A stretch of 49,063 nt of DNA from Syntrophobacterales bacterium. Lineage in GTDB: Bacteria > Desulfobacterota > Desulfobaccia > Desulfobaccales > 0-14-0-80-60-11. The stretch's first letter is position 1. The number at the start of each line of letters is the position of its first letter. The position numbers and the translations under genes are program-made. Positions 1 through 8,051 of the stretch are shown here, piece by piece. The notes under the pieces are model-generated. The model was not told the origin of the DNA. It made no database searches and saw only the letters and a program-made list of their open reading frames with translations. The stretch is from the NCBI GenBank assembly GCA_023229795.1, contig JALNYP010000026.1, forward strand, positions 1-49,063, read 5' to 3'.

Positions 1-100
1 AGACTTTGACCCAGGCGTCGATGACGATTCCCTTGTCCAAAATACGATCGACTACTTCCGCCAGGCTAGAGGAATCGGTAGATTTCTGAACCTTAGCCAT
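1..100 (-). CDS. gvpA: Gas vesicle structural protein GvpA (5' end only)
   Basis: This is the start of the main gas-vesicle shell protein, cut by the left edge of the window after about 33 codons. The visible residues contain SSSLAEVVDRILDKG followed by IVIDAWVKV, which is the hallmark N-terminal amphipathic helix and first strand of GvpA. The ATG is at 98-100 and is preceded by a strong Shine-Dalgarno (AAGGAGG) seven bases away. GvpA polymerises into the ribbed, gas-permeable protein wall of the vesicle. It is the last gene visible in a leftward run of gas-vesicle and regulator genes and has its own candidate promoter about 60 bases upstream. Identification is firm despite the truncation. 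Confidence 0.93.
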   Translation of the reverse strand, partial: MAKVQKSTDSSSLAEVVDRILDKGIVIDAWVKV

Positions 101-161
101 GATGAACCTCCTTCCTTCCCTTGGTAAATTTTTTGAGAGATGGCATGCCGTCCCCCTAAAG

Positions 162-177
162 TCCAAGAAACATGCCA
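162..177 (-). promoter_or_regulatory. Candidate sigma-54 promoter of gvpA
   Basis: On the minus strand the sequence reads TGGCATG-N4-TTGGA. This differs at two of the defined positions from the RpoN consensus TGGCACG-N4-TTGCW; the -24 GG is intact but the -12 GC is GG. It lies about 60 bases before the gvpA ATG, leaving a short leader with the ribosome binding site. An NtrC-type sigma-54 activator is encoded in the same locus (6623-8041), which makes the assignment more plausible. The -12 mismatch is a real weakness. Confidence 0.45.
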
Positions 178-305
178 AGAGAAGAAGGAAAACTGAGTAG
201 ATAACTAGTTGATAAAGTAAGGTAATTTTGCATGAACCCCAGGGACCTCCGGATTCTCAAGAACCGGGTCTATGGAAGTGATTCCAGAGTAGGGAATCTC
301 ATTCC

Positions 306-674
306 TCATCTTTGGATGGCCAAAAGAATCTCTTCCTGGAGGAAGGGCTTGCTGATGAAGCCGTGGATCAGGCCCTGGGACAGGGCCTTCTGAATGCTCA
401 GATCATCCCGGAAAAAATAGCCGGAGACCATGATAATTTTGATGTCGGGGTCCTGGAGGCGCAGGCTGCGGGCCAGTTCCAGGCCGTCCATGTCCTGGAG
501 CTTGGCATCCAGGAAGACTGAACGGAAGTGGTGGGCTTGCATCAGGTGCAAGGCCTCCTGGCCGGTCAAGGCCTTGTGGGTGACATACCCGGATTTACTG
601 AGGATATGCTCCAACGCCCAGCACATGTCGGGTTCATCGTCAACGATGAGGATAAATCCAGTGGAATCTGACAT
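306..674 (-). CDS. Receiver-only response regulator of the gas-vesicle locus (GvrC-like)
   Basis: A 122-residue stand-alone CheY-like receiver. The acidic pair D12-D13, phospho-acceptor D56 (FLDAKL), S84 (in place of the usual Thr) and K109-P110 are all present, so it should be phosphorylatable. There is no output domain. It starts 18 bases downstream of the kinase gene that precedes it on the same strand, so the two are probably co-transcribed and partners. A receiver next to a kinase and a sigma-54 activator recalls, from memory, the gvrA/gvrB/gvrC set of the Serratia ATCC 39006 gas-vesicle cluster. It could relay phosphate to the NtrC-like protein, act as a phosphate sink, or bind a protein target. 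Confidence 0.85.
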   Translation of the reverse strand: MSDSTGFILIVDDEPDMCWALEHILSKSGYVTHKALTGQEALHLMQAHHFRSVFLDAKLQDMDGLELARSLRLQDPDIKIIMVSGYFFRDDLSIQKALSQGLIHGFISKPFLQEEILLAIQR

Positions 675-692
675 ATCTGCCCCGGATGGTGG

Positions 693-2165
693 TTAAAGGA
701 TAGGCAAACTCACGGTGAACGAGCTGCCCCGGGCCGCCACACTGTCCACTTCGATGGTGCCGAAATGTTGTTTGATGATGGAATAACAGATGGACAGACC
801 CAGGCCGGTCCCCTGTCCCGCCGGCGCGGTGGTGTAAAAGGGATCAAAGAGTTTATCCAGATTTTCCTGGGGAATGCCCCGGCCGGTGTCGGAAATGTGC
901 ACGCTGACAGCCTCCACGCTGTGGTCCACGGCCACGGTGAGCACTCCTCCCCCCGGCATGGCATTAATGGCATTGAGGAAGAGATTCAAGAAGGCCTGGG
1001 GGAGAAGTCCTTCCATGCCCCTGATCCACACCGGCGGAGAAGGAAGATCAGACTTGATCTCGATGTTTTGAATCATGGCCTGATTGGCGACCAGGGACAG
1101 GGTCTGATGGAGGAGCGCCACCAGATCCACCTTACCCATGGAAGTGGTGGTAGAGGGGCGAGCGAAGCGCAGAAGATTTTCGATAATCAAGGAGGCCCGC
1201 TGGATGCCGGTATGGATCTTAAGGGCGCACTCTTGCTGCATCTGAGGCTCGAGATTACCCTCCAGGATAAACTGAGCGGCACTGGAGCACACCGCCAAGG
1301 GATTACGAATTTCATGCGCAATGCCTCCCGCCATCACTCCCAGGGCGGCGAGTTTTTGGGACTGGAGCAACTGGGCCTCAAACTTACGGCGTTCGGTCAA
1401 GTCCCGCCCCACCGCCACCATGCCGATGGTCTTGGAGAGATGGTCTTTCATAGGGGAACAGACCCAGGAGACCTGAAGGGATTCGCCCGGTTTGGTCATG
1501 AGGTTCCATTCGGCCATCTGGGAGTCCTTGCCCAGCATCAGGCTGGAAAAGACCCGCTCCACTTCGGCCCGGTGTTCTTCGGCGCAGAGGTCGTAAAACG
1601 CCTGGCCTCGCACTTCGGAGAACGCGAACCCGGAGAGCGTTTCCGCCGCGGCATTCCAGGTCAGGATGCGGCCCTCGTTGTCGGTGGAGAGCACGAGATC
1701 CCGGGCGCTTTCCACGACGCTGGCCAAATGGCGTTCCACCCGGCGGACCTCTTCGCTCAACCGTACCTGCTCGGTGACATCATCCATGAGCAGCATCACC
1801 TGCTCCACCACTCCCCCCCAGGAGAATGGCAGGATGCGGTAGTAATAAATCCTTAAAGGGATGCCGGGGGCCCGATAGGTCAGGCGTTCCCCCAGAGTGG
1901 GACGGTTATTGGCAAAAGCCTGGTGGATCCGCCCCGTGATGTTGACGTGATCCAGAATGATGGAAGGGAAGACCTGATCCAGGCGCCTGCCGATGGTATC
2001 ATCGAGAAAACGCTGGTTCTTCTCAAGAAAGTTGCGATTTACTGAGACAATGCGCAGATCTCGATCAATGAGCAGCACGGAGGAAGGGATAGCTTCCAGC
2101 AACATCTCATAGAGTTTCTGGTAACGCTGGGAAGCCTGGGGATCTATAGCTGGAGCCTTTTCCAT
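693..2165 (-). CDS. PAS-PAS sensor histidine kinase, NtrB type (GvrB-like)
   Basis: A cytoplasmic sensor kinase of 490 residues if started at the ATG at 2163-2165, which has a GAGG just upstream. A TTG 21 codons earlier is less likely. No membrane segments are seen. Two PAS domains come first (roughly residues 20-130 and 140-260), the second with the typical DLVLSTDNEGRILTWN start. Then follow an H-box with the phospho-accepting His at 284 (AHEIRNP) and a HATPase_c domain with N, G1 (DTGRGIP), F and G2 (GTGLGLS) boxes. The architecture is that of NtrB/AtoS-type kinases that pair with sigma-54 activators. It sits between the GvpF/L genes and the lone receiver, so it probably senses a cytosolic cue controlling vesicle production. 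Confidence 0.88.
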   Translation of the reverse strand: MEKAPAIDPQASQRYQKLYEMLLEAIPSSVLLIDRDLRIVSVNRNFLEKNQRFLDDTIGRRLDQVFPSIILDHVNITGRIHQAFANNRPTLGERLTYRAPGIPLRIYYYRILPFSWGGVVEQVMLLMDDVTEQVRLSEEVRRVERHLASVVESARDLVLSTDNEGRILTWNAAAETLSGFAFSEVRGQAFYDLCAEEHRAEVERVFSSLMLGKDSQMAEWNLMTKPGESLQVSWVCSPMKDHLSKTIGMVAVGRDLTERRKFEAQLLQSQKLAALGVMAGGIAHEIRNPLAVCSSAAQFILEGNLEPQMQQECALKIHTGIQRASLIIENLLRFARPSTTTSMGKVDLVALLHQTLSLVANQAMIQNIEIKSDLPSPPVWIRGMEGLLPQAFLNLFLNAINAMPGGGVLTVAVDHSVEAVSVHISDTGRGIPQENLDKLFDPFYTTAPAGQGTGLGLSICYSIIKQHFGTIEVDSVAARGSSFTVSLPIL

Positions 2166-2270
2166 ATCGCCTCTGTCATGGCCTGGGCTTTGGCGGACCG
2201 GGAGAATGACTGGCCCCGGTTTTGCCAAGGCGGAAGAATGGTCGATCCCCGAAGACTATGCCTTGAGTCC

Positions 2271-2993
2271 TCAGAGAAGGCCCTTCGTAACGAAGTTATA
2301 AGGGGGCCAAGGACCGCTGAGGAGCAGTCTGGCCTCCCGGAGGCATCCAAGACGCCGGAAGGCCTGTTTAAAGGACTCCACCAGACTTGCGGGGACGAGA
2401 AAATAGAGGGACAGCAAGGGCAAGTGGGAGACGGGTCCTTCAATTTTAGATTTCACGAATAGCTTGGTGAAATGGGTGAGACATTGCTCAGCCAGCCTCT
2501 GCTGGACTTCGGTTCCCCCGTCCACGGCGGCGTAATGGGCGCGGCGGTTCAGGAGGTAGGCGGCCCCGGATAGCGCGGCCCGGGACGTCACCTCCGGAGC
2601 CGGTTCCAGGCAGCGGCTTATCTCCGGTTCGGGCGACTTTTCGGGCACCACGATGCGAATGCCCATCTCGACGCAACCTGACAATTCTTGGAGCAGGGCG
2701 TCATAGGCCGGACCTTGGTCTTCGAGCACCCGGGCCACCCGGGATTCGTCTTCCAGGAGGCAACCATAACGCATGGGTATCACGGTACGCTGTCGATGGA
2801 AAAAGGCTACCACGCGGCCATGGGCCCTGACATCGGAGAGATCCGGCGTTTGGGAGACGGCCTCGGTGCGGGACACCGCGGCGCTCAAGTCTCCCCGGGT
2901 TATAAGGAAGACGGGCTGGCGACCCACGCCCGGCGGCGGCTCCGGCTCGACCGCCTCCCCGCGGCGACCGATACAGTAAAGCAGACAGCTCAT
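2271..2993 (-). CDS. Gas vesicle accessory protein GvpF/GvpL (second copy in transcription order)
   Basis: A 240-residue GvpL/GvpF family protein (PF06386 type). Its start ATG at 2991-2993 overlaps the stop of the preceding gene in an ATGA and has a GGAGG upstream, which indicates translational coupling. An upstream in-frame start at 3053 would lie inside the previous gene and is rejected. Family features are an N-terminal strand (MSCLLYCIG), the central V-I-P-M-R-Y-G segment and a C-terminal LLLSGPWPPYNF motif that matches its neighbour. GvpF/L proteins interact with GvpA and other accessory proteins to nucleate vesicle assembly. It is more divergent than its neighbour (VIPMRYG in place of VLPLRFG), suggesting two specialised paralogues. 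Confidence 0.85.
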   Translation of the reverse strand: MSCLLYCIGRRGEAVEPEPPPGVGRQPVFLITRGDLSAAVSRTEAVSQTPDLSDVRAHGRVVAFFHRQRTVIPMRYGCLLEDESRVARVLEDQGPAYDALLQELSGCVEMGIRIVVPEKSPEPEISRCLEPAPEVTSRAALSGAAYLLNRRAHYAAVDGGTEVQQRLAEQCLTHFTKLFVKSKIEGPVSHLPLLSLYFLVPASLVESFKQAFRRLGCLREARLLLSGPWPPYNFVTKGLL

Positions 2994-3811
2994 GGGACAG
3001 CCTCCGTGGTCAGGGCAGGGGAGAAGCTGTATGGAGGCCACGGGCCGCTGCAATCCAGGACTATGCCGGTTCTGGCCAGCCGGGCCCCGGCCGCTTCAAT
3101 CCGGGCCTGAAAGTCCGGAACGGCCGCTTTGGGAATCATGAAGGCCCAATTGAAGATCATCTCCTGATATTGGCTCTCTCCGGTCACCGGACGCACTTGG
3201 CGTTCCCGGAGATCAGCGCCAAAATCCCGGAGATCTCGAGCCAGTTTGCGGCAGATGGTGCTCAGCCAATGGCCAAGTTCCTCCTCGGCCTCCCTCCGAA
3301 GACGGCTTTCCAGGAAATAACGACGGCCCGGCGACAGCGAGGCCAGGTGTTTGCCCTCAACCGCCAGTTTTCGGGAGTAAAACTCTTGTTTGGCCATGGG
3401 GCGATCCAGGAGGCCCTTAACGGCCCATTCTTCCTGGCCCGCCACCCGGGCCAGAAACCGGGCGATGGCAACGTGATGGGCGAGCAACACCCCCTCCAAT
3501 CGACCCCAGGAGGAAAAAATGGTACCGAACCGGAGCGGCAACACCGGAGACTGGCGCATCACGCTTTCCACCACGGCCTCATGACGGCAGGCCCGCGGCC
3601 CCACCCAGGCCAGGTCTTGGAGGCGTGAGGCCGCGTCCGGGCCGCAGAACTCGGCCAAGAGCACCGGGGTCCAGATGGCGGCGATCTCGCCGATCCGGGT
3701 TAGCAGGGGCGGCTGATGCCCGTTTAATCCGGCGACTTCCACGCTTTCCAGACAATCGGACCGGGCCAGGCAGTAGAGGTAAAGCCCATGGACGGTTTCA
3801 GGTGGTTCCAT
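2990..3811 (-). CDS. Gas vesicle accessory protein GvpF/GvpL (first copy)
   Basis: A 273-residue GvpL/GvpF family member; the ATG at 3809-3811 is chosen because homologous sequence (VHGLYLYCLAR) begins immediately after it. Visible signatures are HEAVVESVMRQSPVLPLRFG, the charged helix around SRLRREAEEELGHW, and the C-terminal CSGPWPPYSF motif. GvpF is a minor, GvpA-binding assembly factor thought to act early in vesicle nucleation. The gene is followed without gap by a second GvpF/L paralogue. It is separated from the upstream CDC48-like gene by 149 bases holding a terminator-like hairpin and a strong stem-loop, so it may begin a separate transcript with the downstream kinase and receiver. 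Confidence 0.9.
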   Translation of the reverse strand: MEPPETVHGLYLYCLARSDCLESVEVAGLNGHQPPLLTRIGEIAAIWTPVLLAEFCGPDAASRLQDLAWVGPRACRHEAVVESVMRQSPVLPLRFGTIFSSWGRLEGVLLAHHVAIARFLARVAGQEEWAVKGLLDRPMAKQEFYSRKLAVEGKHLASLSPGRRYFLESRLRREAEEELGHWLSTICRKLARDLRDFGADLRERQVRPVTGESQYQEMIFNWAFMIPKAAVPDFQARIEAAGARLARTGIVLDCSGPWPPYSFSPALTTEAVP

Positions 3812-3878
3812 AAAAATATTCTCTAGGCAGCAATGATCATGTTTACCGAGCACGATCCCAACTATCCTCCAGGTTGGG

Positions 3879-3927
3879 GGCCGGGTTGCCTGGCGGCCCA
3901 TCCGGCCATGGGGCAGGCAACCCGGCC
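3879..3927. repeat. Strong stem-loop with 14-bp perfect arms
   Basis: GGCCGGGTTGCCTG at 3879-3892 is exactly complementary to CAGGCAACCCGGCC at 3914-3927, with a 21-base GC-rich loop. It lies between the CDC48-like gene and the first gvpF/L gene. There is no U-run next to it, so it looks more like a processing, attenuation or REP-type element than a classical terminator. Confidence 0.7.
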
Positions 3928-3939
3928 CTTTCTGAAGCT

Positions 3940-3957
3940 AAAACCGGCCTAAGGCCG
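3940..3957 (-). terminator. Short terminator-like hairpin after the CDC48-like gene
   Basis: On the minus strand, three bases past the ATPase stop codon, CGGCC-TTA-GGCCG is followed by GTTTTAG. The stem is short (5 bp) and the U-tract brief, so termination may be partial. Confidence 0.4.
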
Positions 3958-3960
3958 CTT

Positions 3961-6087
3961 TCAGCCCTGGGGCACCGACACAATAGCCGCCTCCAAATCC
4001 TCGGCGGTGATGAGCACTTTGGCCTTCTTGGCTCCCTTGGTGGCGACGGAGCGGCGAACCGCGGCGAGCGCGGCCCGGTTGCATACCCCGGCGATTTCGG
4101 CGCCGCTGAACCCTTCGGTCTTTTGAGCCAGGTCCGCGGGATCGATCCCTGGCGCCAGGGGTTTGCTGCGCAGATGGACCTGGAAGATTTCCCGGCGGTC
4201 TTCAGCGGTGGTCAAGGGGATTTCCACGATATCATCGAACCGTCCCGGCCGGAGGACCGCGGGGTCCATGATGTCCACGCGGTTGGTGGCCCCCAGGACC
4301 AGGACGCCCTTCAGTTCTTCGATGCCGTCGAGTTCGGCCAGGAATTGGCTGAGGACCCGTTCGGTGACATGGGAATCGGAGGACCCGGCGCCCCGGCTGG
4401 GCAACAGGGAATCGATCTCATCCAAGAAGATGATACACGGCGCAGCTTGACGGGCCTTCTTAAAGACCTCCCGGACGCCGCGCTCGGATTCGCCCACATA
4501 CTTGGACAACAGCGCCGGTCCCTTGACCGAGATGAAGTTCACCTGGCTCTCCGTGGCAATGGCCTTGGCCAACAGGGTCTTGCCGCAGCCGGGAGAGCCG
4601 GCCAGGAGAATGCCCTTGGGGGGCTTGATGCCGGCTTCCTTGAAGAGATGGGCATATTTCAGGGGCCACTCCACGGCCTCTTTGAGGCGCTCCTTGACGC
4701 CGCTGAGCCCGCCTACGTCCTGCCAGCGCACATCCGGCACCTCGACGAAGACCTCCCGAATGGCCGAGGCGTCCACCTCCCGCAAGGCCCCCAGGAAGTC
4801 GTCATTGTAGACCTCGAGCTTGGCGAGCTGGTCATAGGGAATATTCGTCAAGGCAAAATCAATATCCGGCATGAGGCGCCGCAGGCAGATCATGGCCGCC
4901 TCCCGGCACAAGGCCTCGAGGTCGGCGCCCACAAAGCCGTGGGTAATTTCGGCCAGATGCTCGAGGTCAACGTCTTTGGCCAGAGGCATGCCCCGGCTGT
5001 GGATCTCCAGGATTTCCTGGCGGCCGCGGCGATCGGGGATGGGAATGGCAATCTCGCGGTCGAAGCGGCCCGGCCGGCGCAGGGCCGGGTCCAGGGCGTT
5101 GGGGATGTTGGTGGCCGCGATGACAATGACATTCTGGCGCTTGGTGAGGCCGTCCATCAAGGCCAGGAGCTGAGCCACCACCCGTTTCTCGACATCGCCC
5201 ACCACCTGCTCCCGCCGGGGGGCGATGGCGTCCAGCTCATCCATAAAGATGATGCTGGGACCCTTGCGGGAGGCTTCCTCGAAGATCTTGCGCAGGTGGG
5301 CCTCGGATTCGCCATAGAACTTGTGCACGACTTCGGGGCCACTCACCGAAAAGAAGTTTGCCTCGGTCTCCTGGGCGATGGTCCGGGCGATGAGGGTCTT
5401 ACCGCAGCCTGGAGGGCCATGCAGCAGCACCCCTTTGGGGGCGTCGATGCCCAACCGTTCGAAGAGTTCGGGGTAGCGCAGAGGGAGTTCGATCATTTCC
5501 CGGATGCGGTGAAGCTGAGACTTCAGGCCGCCGATATCCTCATAGGATACGGACGAAGCCGGGCGACGGCCCTCTTCGGTCTGGGCCTTGCCGATTACCA
5601 GGCTGGTGGTGGGGTTAATGAGGACCGGGCCCTTGGGAGAGACGCTCTCCACCTTGAAATCGGCCCAGCGGGAACCGAAAAGGGTAGCCCGGATGCGGTC
5701 TCCCGCCACCACGGGCAGGCCGTCCAGGAGGCTGCCGATGTATTTCAGGTCTCGCTCCTGGGGGGTGATATTCTTGGGAGTGAGCACTACCCGGTCGGCG
5801 CCCCGGCAGGTGATTTTTCGGACCTTGACCATTTCATCGATGCCGGCCCCGGCGTTCTCGCGGCTCAGACCATCCAGCTGGACCCGGGACTGGCCCCGCA
5901 GTTCTTTGTAGGCCGGCATGGCCTTACACACCGTCTTCTTCTTACCCTCAACCTCGACGATGTCCCCGATGGCGACCTGCAACTTCTCCAGGTCTTCCGG
6001 CCCCATGCGCACGAAAGCCCGGCCAACGTCTTTGCTCAGTCCCTCGGTAACTTTTAGCTTGAGGGTAATGTTTTCCGATTCTTTCAT
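3961..6087 (-). CDS. CDC48/VAT-type AAA+ ATPase in the gas-vesicle locus
   Basis: A 708-residue double-ring AAA+ protein. It has the double-psi/CDC48 N-domain (about 1-100, opening LKVTEGLSKDVGRAFVRMG) and D1 with Walker A GPPGCGKT at 224-231 and Walker B IIFMDELDA around 283. D2 has Walker A GSPGCGKT at 497-504 and Walker B IIFLDEIDS around 556. Second-region-of-homology arginines (RRPGRFD, RPGRFD) are intact, so both rings should hydrolyse ATP. Length and order match archaeal VAT. Such proteins unfold or remodel protein complexes. Here it is flanked by the GvpH-like chaperone and GvpF/L, so it may dissolve or remodel GvpA assemblies or their accessory complexes. That link is inference from position; the usual gas-vesicle ATPase, GvpN, is a different MoxR-type protein. 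Confidence 0.92.
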   Translation of the reverse strand: MKESENITLKLKVTEGLSKDVGRAFVRMGPEDLEKLQVAIGDIVEVEGKKKTVCKAMPAYKELRGQSRVQLDGLSRENAGAGIDEMVKVRKITCRGADRVVLTPKNITPQERDLKYIGSLLDGLPVVAGDRIRATLFGSRWADFKVESVSPKGPVLINPTTSLVIGKAQTEEGRRPASSVSYEDIGGLKSQLHRIREMIELPLRYPELFERLGIDAPKGVLLHGPPGCGKTLIARTIAQETEANFFSVSGPEVVHKFYGESEAHLRKIFEEASRKGPSIIFMDELDAIAPRREQVVGDVEKRVVAQLLALMDGLTKRQNVIVIAATNIPNALDPALRRPGRFDREIAIPIPDRRGRQEILEIHSRGMPLAKDVDLEHLAEITHGFVGADLEALCREAAMICLRRLMPDIDFALTNIPYDQLAKLEVYNDDFLGALREVDASAIREVFVEVPDVRWQDVGGLSGVKERLKEAVEWPLKYAHLFKEAGIKPPKGILLAGSPGCGKTLLAKAIATESQVNFISVKGPALLSKYVGESERGVREVFKKARQAAPCIIFLDEIDSLLPSRGAGSSDSHVTERVLSQFLAELDGIEELKGVLVLGATNRVDIMDPAVLRPGRFDDIVEIPLTTAEDRREIFQVHLRSKPLAPGIDPADLAQKTEGFSGAEIAGVCNRAALAAVRRSVATKGAKKAKVLITAEDLEAAIVSVPQG

Positions 6088-6123
6088 TTATTTAAGCCTT
6101 GTCCTCTTCTCTCGATGGATGGG

Positions 6124-6642
6124 TTATTTGAGACACTTGATCTCTAAGATGCCGTTGTTGCAGGACACCTGCATCTTTTCCCGGGGGTAGCTATGGGGCA
6201 GGAGGATCTCTTTGCGATACTTCTTGTCGCCTTTGGCGGCAGACAAGGTGAGAAGATCGTCCTTGACGTCGAGGCGCACATCCTCGACGCTGACTCCGGG
6301 CAGTTCCACCACCACCAGCGTGTGGTCTTTTTCCTCGAAGAGATCCACCACCGGTTCCCGGATTTCCTGGACCACGGTTTCCCCGGTTTCCCGGTCTTGG
6401 CGAACGTTGCCGAAGGGCTCCACCTTAATGCCTTTGTCGCCTTTCTCCCCCAGGCCCACCTTCACCGTAAAACCATACATGCCTTTGATTTCCTTGCCTT
6501 CACCCCGAATTTCGCCGGATTTGGAGAGTTCCTCGCCTCTTTCGGCCAGATCCCCCAATTTGTCCACTAGATCGGCCAGGCCCTTGAAGATGCCTCCGAA
6601 ACCAAATCCTGCCTCCCCGCCTTTATCCTTTGGTTTTGTCAT
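6124..6642 (-). CDS. gvpH: GvpH-like small heat-shock (Hsp20) protein
   Basis: A 172-residue protein with a Gly/Lys-rich N-terminal half (GFGFGGIFKGLADLVDKLGD) and a C-terminal alpha-crystallin-like domain (about 90-170: PVVDLFEEKDHTLVVVELPG, then VRLDVKDDLLTLSA). This layout is characteristic of gas-vesicle GvpH rather than a general Hsp20. GvpH proteins act as chaperones or regulators of vesicle assembly. The ATG is inside the 3' end of the preceding NtrC-like gene (20-base overlap), with a GGAGGGG Shine-Dalgarno, implying coupled translation. It precedes the CDC48-like ATPase by 36 bases, which pairs a holdase-type with an unfoldase-type chaperone. Confidence 0.85.
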   Translation of the reverse strand: MTKPKDKGGEAGFGFGGIFKGLADLVDKLGDLAERGEELSKSGEIRGEGKEIKGMYGFTVKVGLGEKGDKGIKVEPFGNVRQDRETGETVVQEIREPVVDLFEEKDHTLVVVELPGVSVEDVRLDVKDDLLTLSAAKGDKKYRKEILLPHSYPREKMQVSCNNGILEIKCLK

Positions 6643-8041
6643 AATCCCCTCCTAGAATGCCGATACCGAACTGCTTAACCTTGGTGTGAATGGTCTTGTA
6701 ATCGATGTGGAGCAACCGGGCAGCCTTGGCCTTATTGCCCCGGGTGAATTTGAGCGCCTGGATCAGGATCTCGCGCTCCACCGAGTCAACACTGAGGCGC
6801 ACGATCTCCTTTAAGGGCATTTCCTGCCAGGGCATACCCTGGACCCGGGGGGTAAAGGCCAGCCCCGGCACCGAAACTCGTTTGATTTCCAGATGTTTTT
6901 CGGTAATCAGGTCCTCCGCCAGGAGGACGGCCCGCCGGATCGCCGAACGGAGCTGTCTGACATTGCCCGGCCAGGTATAGGAGAACAACAGTTCCAGAGC
7001 CCCTTCGGAAAAATTTTTGACTTTTTTCTTCAGTTCCCGGTTAGTAATGTCCAGGAAGCGTTTGGCCAGGTAAGGAATGTCTTCTTTCCGTTCCCGTAGC
7101 GGGGGCACCGTGATGGAGAATTCATTGAGCCGGAAATAGAGGTCCTGGCGCATCAAACCGGCGGTCACCAGGGTATGGAGTTCCTGGTTGGTGGCCGCCA
7201 GGAGACGGACATCAATCGGGACCGGGCTGGTGGCTCCCAGTCGGCAGATCATTTTGTCTTGGAGGGCGCGCAGGAGCTTAGGCTGGGCGTTGGCAGGGAA
7301 GTTGGAGATTTCATCCAGAAAGAGGGTCCCCCCCTTGGCGGCTTCGATTTTGCCCATTTTCGGGGCCTCGGCTCCGGTAAAGGCCCCTTTTTGGTAACCG
7401 AAGAGCTCACTTTCGATGAGGGTCTCAGGGATAGCTCCGCAATCCACCGGGATAAAGGCGCCCTGGCCGCGCTCACTCCGTTGGTGGATAGCCCGGGCTA
7501 TCAGTTCCTTGCCGGCGCCGGTCTCACCCTGGATGACCACGCTGAAGTTGGATTGAGCCACCCGGTTAACTTCGCAGATGATGCGGCTGATGGCGTCGCT
7601 GGGTCCCATCTTGACCCTGAGGTCGTCATCGGCGGAGATCTGTTTGAAGTCCCGGCGGCACCGGCTTTTGCGCAGGTCCAGGGCCCGGCGCACTACCCGG
7701 ACCACGTTGCGGTGTTCAAAGGGTTTGGCCAGATAATCGTAAGCCCCGGCCTTGATGGCGGCCACCGATCCGGCAATATCGGCGTGTCCGGTGATGAGGA
7801 CCACCGGGAGATCACTATCCATTTTCTTGATTTCCTGCAGGACCTCCATGCCGTCCATGCCCGGCATTTTGAGGTCTAGGAGAAGAACGTCGGGCATCTG
7901 GCTTTGGACCATTTTCAGGGCGGTTTCGCCATCATGGGCGATGTGACAGGTGAAACCCTCTTTTTTCATGAGGATGGACAACAGCATACAGATATCCTGG
8001 TCATCATCGACGATGAGTACGTGGTCTCCGTGGTGCTTCAT
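6623..8041 (-). CDS. NtrC-family sigma-54 response regulator (GvrA-like)
   Basis: A 472-residue transcription activator. The receiver has the acidic cluster V-D-D-D, phospho-acceptor D56, T84 and K106. The AAA+ domain has Walker A GETGAGKE (172-179), the sigma-54-contacting GAFTGA loop (219-224) and Walker B TLFLDEIS. A Fis-type helix-turn-helix closes the protein (GNKAKAARLLHIDYKTIHTKV). All catalytic elements are intact, so it should activate RpoN promoters once phosphorylated. The likely kinase is the NtrB-like protein at 693-2165, and a likely target is the sigma-54-like site upstream of gvpA. It overlaps the start of the gvpH-like gene, and the unrecognised gene at 8052 precedes it by 10 bases. 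Confidence 0.92.
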   Translation of the reverse strand: MKHHGDHVLIVDDDQDICMLLSILMKKEGFTCHIAHDGETALKMVQSQMPDVLLLDLKMPGMDGMEVLQEIKKMDSDLPVVLITGHADIAGSVAAIKAGAYDYLAKPFEHRNVVRVVRRALDLRKSRCRRDFKQISADDDLRVKMGPSDAISRIICEVNRVAQSNFSVVIQGETGAGKELIARAIHQRSERGQGAFIPVDCGAIPETLIESELFGYQKGAFTGAEAPKMGKIEAAKGGTLFLDEISNFPANAQPKLLRALQDKMICRLGATSPVPIDVRLLAATNQELHTLVTAGLMRQDLYFRLNEFSITVPPLRERKEDIPYLAKRFLDITNRELKKKVKNFSEGALELLFSYTWPGNVRQLRSAIRRAVLLAEDLITEKHLEIKRVSVPGLAFTPRVQGMPWQEMPLKEIVRLSVDSVEREILIQALKFTRGNKAKAARLLHIDYKTIHTKVKQFGIGILGGDYDKTKG

Positions 8042-8051
8042 GCCTTTCCTC

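Noticed and set aside
765..1856. A 363-codon plus-strand frame opposite the NtrB-like kinase
   Set aside because: Shadow frame; the minus strand has all kinase boxes.
3874..6057. A 727-codon open frame on the plus strand opposite the CDC48-like gene
   Set aside because: It is an antisense shadow of a GC-rich gene; its translation has no recognisable motifs while the minus strand encodes a complete AAA ATPase.
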